12,957 nucleotides of DNA, taken from the NCBI GenBank assembly GCA_016935955.1, contig JAFGPY010000289.1, positions 1 through 12,957 on the forward strand. The letters run 5' to 3'. Under the pieces are notes generated by a model that saw nothing but the letters and a program-made list of their open reading frames with translations, did no database searches and had not been told where the DNA came from. The stretch is from Planctomycetota bacterium (GTDB taxonomy: Bacteria; Planctomycetota; Phycisphaerae; FEN-1346; JAACEH01). Made by a program: the position numbers and the translations under genes. Shown piece by piece: positions 7,423-12,957 of this stretch. Each line of letters begins with the position of its first letter. Positions within the stretch are counted from its first letter, which is position 1.

Positions 7423-8379
7423 GTGCACAAAGTGAAACACAATATGCCGCCACACGCTAAGCGGCCGAAGGGCACCGACCCGAGGGCAAGTGGCAGGCAT
7501 GTTCCCTACGAACTCCATTGCGTCGACGCTTTCGCGTGGTTGCAGAAAGCCGCGGCGAACAGCATTCATGCGGTAGTCACTGATCCGCCTTATGGCTTGC
7601 TTGAGTATACGTCCGAGCAACTTGAGAAGATGCGTAACGGGAAAGGAGGCGTGTGGCGCATACCGCCGTCCTATGATGGTTGCCGGCGTCGGCCCTTGCC
7701 GCGTTTCACCGTGCTGACTGAGGCGGACAAGGAATCGTTGCGCGAGTTTTTCGCGTGTCTTGCGCGGTTGCTGATGCCTGCACTGGTTCCCGGCGCTCAC
7801 GTGTTCATTGCCACTAACCCGCTGGTTTCCTACCTGGTTTACGAGCCTTTCATCCAGGCGGGTTTCGAGAAGCGGGGCGAGATCATCCGTGTTGTGAAAA
7901 CCTTGCGAGGCGGCGACCGCCCCAAGAACGCTCACGACGAGTTCTCGCAGGTTTCGGTGATGCCGCGATCGAGTTGGGAACCTTGGGGGCTGTTCCGAAA
8001 ACCGTGCGAGGGAAGAGTGCAGGACAATCTTCGCAAATGGGGCACCGGCGGCCTGAAACGCATCTCGCCGAAAGAGCCGTTCCGGGACCTTATCTACTCG
8101 TCGCCAGCGCGCGGCCATGAACGGAAGATCGCGCCCCACCCGTCTCTTAAGCCACAACATTTTCTGCGACAGATCGTTCGCGCTTCGTTGCCCTTGGGAA
8201 CCGGGGTTCTTCTGGACCCCTTCATGGGCTCTGGCTCCACCATCGCGGCGGCTGCGGCATGTGGGCTTCGGAGCATCGGGATCGAGAAGGAAGAGGCATA
8301 CTTCATCATGGCAAGTAAAGCGATTCCCCTGCTGGCCGCCTATCAGCCCAAGGAGACCAACGGCAATGGCGCGAAATGA
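7423..8379 (+). CDS. Beta-class site-specific DNA methyltransferase (likely Type II)
   Basis: This enzyme would transfer a methyl group from S-adenosylmethionine to an adenine N6 (or cytosine N4) in a specific DNA site. Catalytic motif IV is DPPYG at residues 54-58, and the AdoMet-binding motif I is DPFMGSGST at 265-273. Motif IV before motif I defines the beta class. The region between (about 60-250) holds the target-recognition part, including GGDRPKNAHDEF. It is 318 residues, normal for the class. GTG 7423 is preferred since AGGA (7412-7415) is 7 bases upstream; ATG 7444 has no ribosome binding site. Base composition is lower in GC than der (30 of 60 at 7561-7620). Its last 14 bases overlap the next gene, a candidate cognate nuclease. 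The specificity cannot be read from sequence. Confidence 0.92.
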   Translation: MHKVKHNMPPHAKRPKGTDPRASGRHVPYELHCVDAFAWLQKAAANSIHAVVTDPPYGLLEYTSEQLEKMRNGKGGVWRIPPSYDGCRRRPLPRFTVLTEADKESLREFFACLARLLMPALVPGAHVFIATNPLVSYLVYEPFIQAGFEKRGEIIRVVKTLRGGDRPKNAHDEFSQVSVMPRSSWEPWGLFRKPCEGRVQDNLRKWGTGGLKRISPKEPFRDLIYSSPARGHERKIAPHPSLKPQHFLRQIVRASLPLGTGVLLDPFMGSGSTIAAAAACGLRSIGIEKEEAYFIMASKAIPLLAAYQPKETNGNGAK

Positions 8380-8974
8380 GGACTTCGACAAAACGGTGCC
8401 CCTGCCTCCGGGTCTCACGACGACCGCCGTCAAGAAAGCCATTCAGTATGTTGAACGCGAACTTGCCGACTTGGCTGATTTGTATTTTGAGCAGGCCAAC
8501 GTCTTCAGCGCCTTGGTAGGCATCTACGCCACCAAAGCGCTCGATTCCAACAGCGTCTACGAGAAGCACCGCCATGCCGACTTGGCTCAGCAACGGTTCC
8601 CCGATCTGAAGCGTCGAGGAAGCGGAAACTCTCCCACTCCGCAGGAATCGCTGGAGTGCAAGGCGAGCAAGCGCCCTTGGGCCGTGCAGTCGCATTACGA
8701 CCACCCGGGGTGGTATATTGTGTGGCGCTATCTCGTGGATCCGACGTGTTCTTTAGAGCAGGGCCGTCCCGTTGTGGTCTGGCGAGTGGATGTCGTTTTC
8801 GTCAACAAGGCGGATTGGAAGTATGAGGGCAGCAAGGCCGGAGTCGGCGGAGGCGGACGAACCCATACCTTCGGCCTCAAGAATCCTGCCAAGATGCTGC
8901 GCGGCAGAGCCGTCTTCCAGCGCAATGACGTCAAGATTAGCGGCGGGAAAGCGGTTCCTCGCAACGGTGACTAG
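8366..8974 (+). CDS. Candidate restriction endonuclease, PD-(D/E)xK-like
   Basis: This 202-residue protein overlaps the end of the methyltransferase by 14 bases, with a strong AAGGAG (8350-8355) 10 bases before its ATG, so the two are translationally linked. Residues 79-80 (FPDL) and 97-99 (SLECKAS) form PD-x16-ExK, the metal-binding pattern of many Type II nucleases, with the E-x-K on a short hydrophobic strand. Downstream are aromatic beta-strand-like segments (WYIVWRYLV, VVVWRVDVVFV), then GGGGRTHTFGLKNP near 180. The N-terminal 60 residues are helical. I recognise no named endonuclease family, and the call rests on the motif plus gene context. It could instead be an accessory or DNA-binding protein of the methyltransferase. 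GC is low, as in its partner (31 of 60 at 8461-8520). Confidence 0.65.
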   Translation: MARNEDFDKTVPLPPGLTTTAVKKAIQYVERELADLADLYFEQANVFSALVGIYATKALDSNSVYEKHRHADLAQQRFPDLKRRGSGNSPTPQESLECKASKRPWAVQSHYDHPGWYIVWRYLVDPTCSLEQGRPVVVWRVDVVFVNKADWKYEGSKAGVGGGGRTHTFGLKNPAKMLRGRAVFQRNDVKISGGKAVPRNGD

Positions 8975-9088
8975 CGGACTCCGGAAACAAGGTGACCTCC
9001 AAATGGCCGGGCGGAGAGTTGGCCGGAGAGCCCAAGGGACTCCGGGGGATGCTTGCCGTTGGCGGGTGGACGGCGCGGAGACCTTGGA

Positions 9089-10642
9089 ATGGCCACACTG
9101 CAATTTGCCGCATTCGGACAGGACGACAATCGCCTCGGCGGCACCGACATCGGCCAGGTGCTGCTGACGACGGTTGACGGCGACCTGTGCAGCCGTCCGC
9201 TGGTCGGTCACGAGAAAGGTCTCGACGTTCACGAGCGCGACCTGGCCGCGCCGCACGAAGCGTTCCTGCTGAACGTCCGCTGGGCCATGCCCGAGTTCGG
9301 TTACCTGTGGCTGCAGGCCGACAACGGCGGGCAACTGTACCGCATCCCTCGCGCCGGCAGCGCCCAGGTCTGGAACCTCAACTACGAACTGGCCCGCAGC
9401 CGCGTACTCTGGAACTCGCAACTCGAACAGGCCCAGGGCCGCCTCGGGGCGACGATGATTCCCGCGGCGCTTCGCGAGCGGCTGAACCGCGCGGGGTCGC
9501 TGTTGCACGACGCCATGTTCGCCAACCACGATCGCCGCAGCCACCTGGCCGACGATGCCCTGGCCCAGGCCATGGACGCGGGCGAGCGGTTGGCCGTGGA
9601 GGCGGCGCGGTGGCGGATCGCCCACGAGGCCGAGCCCGAGCGCGAGCGGCCGTTCGCCACGATCGGCTCCCTTGGCCAACTGGCCGACGCCGGGGCCGCA
9701 GCCCATGCGGCCTGGACCGACGTTTATGACCGGGGCGTGGTCGACTTCGCGGCCGAGGAAGTGGACTCCGCGGGCGGACCGCACGCCGACTGTGCCCTGG
9801 CTGCCGCTGCGGCCGTGGGGCTGACGACGCCCTTGGGCGTGCGCGGCCGCGCCTTGTTGCCGCACCTGGACGACCGCGGACAGCCGCGGATTCCGGCGGA
9901 CGATGCCGAACTCGCCGCGCTGCGTGATGCGGCCGTGCGGCTGGCCGTGCGCTACCGATCTCGGATCGGCACATGGGAGCTGCTGCCCGATGCGCCGGGG
10001 CTGAACCTGGAGCCGGCGATGATTCCGCTGGCGCTCGAAACGGCCCGGGCCGTCAAGGCCGCATGCCCCGACGCGCGCATCGTGCTGCGAGTCGGCGAGA
10101 TTTTCCCCTGGCGGATGGCCCTGCCGCCCGAGGACCCCGCCGTGCGGCTTGCGCTGCCGAAGCCGCTCGAGACGATCCGCGAGTGCCTGCACCGCGGCGG
10201 CGCGGCGATCGACGCCCTGGCCGTGCCGCTCGGCTATCCCGGCTGCGACCTGCTGCAACTGCTGCGGACGATCGACCTGCTGGCCAAGGTCGGCTTGCCT
10301 CTGGAACTGACGGCGGCCGCGGCGCCCAGCCAGTGGACCGACGACTCGCGGGCCTCGCTGGCTCGCGGCGAGAGGGATTTCACGCGGAGCCTCGGCTATT
10401 GGCGGCAACCCTGGTCGCCCGACGTGCAGGCCGACTATGGGCTGGGTGTCGTGCTGCTGGCTCGGGCGCACCCGATGGTGCGGGCCATCGAGTGGGCCGA
10501 CTTCAGCGACTCGGTGCCGCACGCCTTCCCCTTCGGCGGCCTGCTGAATGCCGACGGGCAACCGAAACCGCTGCACGGCCACCTGGCCGCCCTTCGCCGC
10601 AACGACTATCGCCTGGCCAGTCCCTGGCCGCTGGGCGAATGA
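9089..10642 (+). CDS. GH10-like (endo-xylanase fold) protein, probably inactive
   Basis: The 517-residue protein matches my memory of planctomycete glycoside hydrolase family 10 proteins with an extra N-terminal region. Residues about 90-180 carry the helical part (WNLNYELARSRVLW, LLHDAMFANHD, ALAQAMDAGERLAVEAA). A TIM-barrel part follows from about 230. Late GH10 landmarks are present: IDALAVPLGYPG, VGLPLELT and WADFSD (469-474), then FGGLLNADGQPKPLH. The catalytic positions look altered. Where the family has W-x-x-x-N-E, this reads WELLPDAPGLN (296-306), and where it has the T-E nucleophile, this reads LTAAAAPS (407-414). There is no signal peptide. ATG 9089 follows CGGAG (9076-9080) by 8 bases. 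An alternative is a divergent active enzyme using other acids. The beta-helix gene lies 138 bases downstream. Confidence 0.6.
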   Translation: MATLQFAAFGQDDNRLGGTDIGQVLLTTVDGDLCSRPLVGHEKGLDVHERDLAAPHEAFLLNVRWAMPEFGYLWLQADNGGQLYRIPRAGSAQVWNLNYELARSRVLWNSQLEQAQGRLGATMIPAALRERLNRAGSLLHDAMFANHDRRSHLADDALAQAMDAGERLAVEAARWRIAHEAEPERERPFATIGSLGQLADAGAAAHAAWTDVYDRGVVDFAAEEVDSAGGPHADCALAAAAAVGLTTPLGVRGRALLPHLDDRGQPRIPADDAELAALRDAAVRLAVRYRSRIGTWELLPDAPGLNLEPAMIPLALETARAVKAACPDARIVLRVGEIFPWRMALPPEDPAVRLALPKPLETIRECLHRGGAAIDALAVPLGYPGCDLLQLLRTIDLLAKVGLPLELTAAAAPSQWTDDSRASLARGERDFTRSLGYWRQPWSPDVQADYGLGVVLLARAHPMVRAIEWADFSDSVPHAFPFGGLLNADGQPKPLHGHLAALRRNDYRLASPWPLGE

Positions 10643-10667
10643 TGTTGGGGAAGCAATTCCCAAACGG

Positions 10668-10750
10668 CATGGCGGCAGACAACGACCGCCATGGCACCCA
10701 GGGTTCGAAACAACAGAAGTGCGTAGCGACTGCTTGCGGCCACGCGGAGA
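10668..10750 (+). repeat. Diverged palindromic repeat block, copy C
   Basis: The hairpin CATGGCGG (10668-10675) with CCGCCATG (10686-10693) runs into GCACCCA, so it ends like the 79-base element. After 22 bases comes a decayed relative of the 30-base hairpin (10723-10749: GTAGCGAC, TGCTTGCGGCC, ACGCGGAG), in which the stem no longer pairs well. The order, palindromic element then 30-base unit, is the same as at 2355-2474. The beta-helix gene starts 31 bases later. Confidence 0.55.
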
Positions 10751-10780
10751 CTGTCGCCGCGGCAGACAGGGAGTGCAATC

Positions 10781-12577
10781 ATGACTCTTCCTGAGCGAAC
10801 CGTCACCATCACAATTCTTGTGCTGCTGGCCGGCACCATCACCGCAACGGCCGAGTCGGCGGCCGACGTTGCACCCGGCGCGGCCATTGGCCGCACGTGG
10901 CACGTCGCGCCGGCGGAGTTGTCCGGTCTGCCCGCGGAGGTCCAGTGCCGCACCATCTCCGAGGCCGCCGCGAAGGCGGAAGCCGGCGACGTGGTGGTCA
11001 TTCACGACGGCGTCTATCGCGAGACGGTGACCGTCGCCAGGAGCGGCACGCCCGACAAGCCGATTCGTTTCGAGGCGGCGCCCGGCGAACACGTGGTCGT
11101 CACCGGGGCCGACGAGCTGCGCCAGTGGCGGAAGGAGCCCGACGCGGAGGTCGTCTACAGCACGCCGTGGCCGCACCGCTTCATCCAATGGAACAAGGAA
11201 TTCACGCACCCGGACGACGACTACCACCGCATGATCGGCCGCAGCGAGCAGGTGCTGATCCGCGGCTACAGCCTGTTGCAAGTGTTGCGACGCGACAAGC
11301 TGAGTCGCGGCACGTTCTACGTCGATCTGGAGGCCAAGCGACTCTACGTCTGTCCGCGCGACGGGTCGGACCTGTCGGCCAGGAACGCGCCACCGGTCGA
11401 GGCCTCGTCGCGGTCGCTGCTGTGGCTCTGCAAGGGCGCCCACGTCCGCCTGCGCGGCCTGCGGTTCCGTTACGCCGCCAACATGGCCCAGCACGGCGGC
11501 GCGAAGTTCGAGGGGCCGGGCGGGGTCGTCGAGGACTGCGTCTTCGAGCAAATGAATTCCTGCGGGGCGAACCTGAACGCGGCCGACCTGGTCGTCCGTC
11601 GCTGCACGTTCCGCGACAACGGCCAGGAGGGGTTCCGGGCGAGCCGGGCCCACCATCTGCTCCTGACCGAGTGCCTGATCGAGAACAACAACGTCAAGGG
11701 ATTCGACCGCGGTTGGGAAGCCGGCGGCAACAAGCTCGACCTCAGCCGCGGGGCCGTGCTCGAGCGAAGCCGCTTCCTGCGGAACCGCGGGCACGGCGTC
11801 TGGTTCGACATCGGCAACGAGCAGTGCGTGGTCCGCAATTGCCTGATCGCCGACAACGAGGACTGCGGCATCTTCTACGAAATCTCCCATGGCCTTCACG
11901 CCCACGACAACGTGATCGTCGGCAACGGTTTCGCCGACACGCCGGGCTCGTGGGGCGCAGCCGCAGGCATCAGCGTCTCGTCGTCGCCCGGTTGCCTCAT
12001 CGAGCGCAACCTGATCTTCGGCAACCACGAAGGATTCAATTTCCGCGAGGCTGAACGGACGACGCCGCGCATCGACGACGCGAAGAAGCAGTGGGTCTGG
12101 AATCACGACGAAACCGTTCGCCGGAACATCCTCGCCCTGAACCGCGACGCCCAGGTCTGGGGCTGGTTCGACATCGACGACGAACGGCACTGGCCCGAAG
12201 CCGTCTGGAAACCGGGCCGCCGTGAATCGTGGCGCACGGCTGTGCAGCCGGCGGACGCCGTCGGCCGGCCGCCGGACGACCTGCGGCTCGAAGGCCTCAA
12301 GATCGTCTTCGACGGCAACCTCTACCACGCTCGCCCGTGGCAGGGACTGTTCCATTGGGGCGTCACGTGGAAGCGGCACAGCAAGTACGCCACGCTCGAC
12401 GACCTGCGGCAGGAGTTGACGTTCGAGGCCGGCGGCCGCGCAGCCGATCCCGGGTTCGCCGACCCGCAGAGTCGCGACTTCCGCGTGCCCGCCGACAGCC
12501 CGGCCCTTCAGATGGACTGTTATCCGCACGGAGACGTGCCTGGCATCAGACTCGGGACGCTGCCGGCAAACCCGTAG
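10781..12577 (+). CDS. Secreted right-handed parallel beta-helix protein
   Basis: This 598-residue exported protein starts with a signal peptide (ITILVLLAGTITATA, cleavage around 24-27). Residues 40-88 have the usual opening of this superfamily, WHVAPA then TISEAAAKAEAGDVVVIHDGVYRETV, which leads into the first coils. Repeated coil units with V/I-x-x-C-x-F/I and N/G turns run from about 210 to 430 (VVEDCVFEQMNSC, VVRRCTFRDNGQEG, LLTECLIENNNVKG, VVRNCLIADNEDCG, LIERNLIFGNHEG). Proteins of this fold are often pectate lyases, alginate epimerases or other polysaccharide-acting enzymes, but I cannot assign a substrate. A less repetitive C-terminal part follows, containing WVWNHDETVRRNILALNRD and a final DPGFADP-type segment common in such proteins. 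ATG 10781 has AGGGAG (10768-10773) 7 bases upstream. Confidence 0.88.
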   Translation: MTLPERTVTITILVLLAGTITATAESAADVAPGAAIGRTWHVAPAELSGLPAEVQCRTISEAAAKAEAGDVVVIHDGVYRETVTVARSGTPDKPIRFEAAPGEHVVVTGADELRQWRKEPDAEVVYSTPWPHRFIQWNKEFTHPDDDYHRMIGRSEQVLIRGYSLLQVLRRDKLSRGTFYVDLEAKRLYVCPRDGSDLSARNAPPVEASSRSLLWLCKGAHVRLRGLRFRYAANMAQHGGAKFEGPGGVVEDCVFEQMNSCGANLNAADLVVRRCTFRDNGQEGFRASRAHHLLLTECLIENNNVKGFDRGWEAGGNKLDLSRGAVLERSRFLRNRGHGVWFDIGNEQCVVRNCLIADNEDCGIFYEISHGLHAHDNVIVGNGFADTPGSWGAAAGISVSSSPGCLIERNLIFGNHEGFNFREAERTTPRIDDAKKQWVWNHDETVRRNILALNRDAQVWGWFDIDDERHWPEAVWKPGRRESWRTAVQPADAVGRPPDDLRLEGLKIVFDGNLYHARPWQGLFHWGVTWKRHSKYATLDDLRQELTFEAGGRAADPGFADPQSRDFRVPADSPALQMDCYPHGDVPGIRLGTLPANP

Positions 12578-12613
12578 TAACAGTGTCGCGCAGCAGGTTG
12601 TGGCGTATGTTCG

Positions 12614-12653
12614 CGACCGCACGCCTTGCCCTTGGGGACAAGGTGTGCGGTCG
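12614..12653. terminator. Long hairpin between convergent genes
   Basis: Fifteen bases, CGACCGCACGCCTTG (12614-12628), pair with CAAGGTGTGCGGTCG (12639-12653) around a 10-base loop, with a single G/T mismatch that is a G-U wobble in the plus-strand RNA. It lies 36 bases after the beta-helix stop and 9 bases beyond the stop of the minus-strand gene, so it could end transcription from both sides. No T-run follows on either strand, so it is not a canonical Rho-independent terminator and may be repeat-derived. Confidence 0.55.
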
Positions 12654-12662
12654 GCTGTACGG

Positions 12663-12957
12663 TCAGGGCGAGCTCTGTTTCCGACGCCTCAGGACGATGA
12701 ACGCCACAGCGCCCAAAGCAGCGGCGGCAACGACAGGGAACAACCATTTCCCGCGGCTTGGTGCACCATGCGCGGACGAATCGCTTGGTTCCCCGATGTC
12801 GGTATCCGATTGGCCCGGCGGTTGCTCGTCACGGCCGCCAGGGTGCGGCTCCTGGGCATCAGCAAGGTCGGGCACCAGATCGATGTCGACGGCCTGCTCG
12901 TCGAGTTTCTGCTGCAAGCCGACACCGTCGGGAGAATTCAGGAGCATCTCGCGCCAC
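12663..12957 (-). CDS. C-terminal part of a membrane-anchored protein (partial)
   Basis: The frame is open to the window edge, so only the last 97 or so residues are seen. A Met at 12947 is available, but the upstream residues (WRE) continue the frame, so I treat it as internal. A Pro/Asp/Glu/Gly-rich linker (DLADAQEPHPGGRDEQPPG, then DTDIGEPSDSSAHG) leads to one hydrophobic helix, WLFPVVAAAALGAVAFIVL, and ends RRRKQSSP. That layout (flexible linker, helix, basic end) is a C-terminal membrane anchor with the bulk of the protein outside the cell, and it resembles sorting tails. No short sorting motif that I can name precedes the helix. It converges on the beta-helix gene. Confidence 0.7.
   Translation of the reverse strand, partial: WREMLLNSPDGVGLQQKLDEQAVDIDLVPDLADAQEPHPGGRDEQPPGQSDTDIGEPSDSSAHGAPSRGKWLFPVVAAAALGAVAFIVLRRRKQSSP

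Noticed and set aside
8975..9088. The gap between the candidate nuclease and the GH10-like gene, with a short frame from 8992
   Set aside because: The short frame continues into the GH10-like gene in another phase and shows no coding character; I see only repeated CTCCGG-like words.
8753..12622. A 1289-codon open frame on the minus strand opposite the nuclease, GH10-like and beta-helix genes
   Set aside because: Its translation is low-complexity (Val, Arg, Ala, Gly, Asp) with no motif, and it lies antisense to clearly coding genes with strong G/C third positions, which keep the complementary frame free of stops. It is a shadow frame.

Overview
The window looks like a chromosomal segment of a high-GC Planctomycetota bacterium, probably Phycisphaerae-like. 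This is inferred from four things: a PEP-CTERM secreted protein, a planctomycete-style GH10-like protein with its typical helical N-terminal domain, a secreted parallel beta-helix protein, and intergenic spaces full of palindromic repeats. No rRNA, tRNA, transposase or CRISPR array is visible.

Layout, left to right. A PEP-CTERM protein (89-739) is followed by tyrosyl-tRNA synthetase (912-2153) with a plausible sigma-70 promoter. A repeat-rich spacer (2154-2475) leads into two small unrecognised genes that look like one transcription unit (2476-3294). A second repeat-rich spacer (3295-3639) precedes a Gfo/Idh/MocA oxidoreductase (3640-4860). After two palindromes comes a DUF5677-like gene of visibly lower GC (4954-5769), then the ribosome-assembly GTPase Der with a long basic tail (5823-7319). 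A beta-class DNA methyltransferase (7423-8379) overlaps by 14 bases a small protein with a PD...ExK-like motif (8366-8974), giving a likely Type II restriction-modification pair. The right part holds a GH10-like protein whose catalytic glutamates appear to be lost (9089-10642), a secreted beta-helix protein (10781-12577) and, convergent with it, the C-terminal end of a membrane-anchored protein (12663-12957, minus strand).

Two core genes, tyrS and der, are interleaved with accessory genes. The DUF5677-like gene and the restriction-modification pair flank der and are AT-richer than their surroundings (about 50-58% GC in sampled lines against 70% in der), which suggests separate acquisitions. 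The oxidoreductase, GH10-like and beta-helix genes point to polysaccharide or sugar metabolism.

The most unusual signals are the candidate restriction endonuclease of no recognised family, the apparently catalytically dead GH10-like protein, and the intergenic palindrome families. One of these is a 79-base element present twice with 2 differences. Another is a 30-base hairpin whose two best copies differ only by a compensatory base-pair swap.
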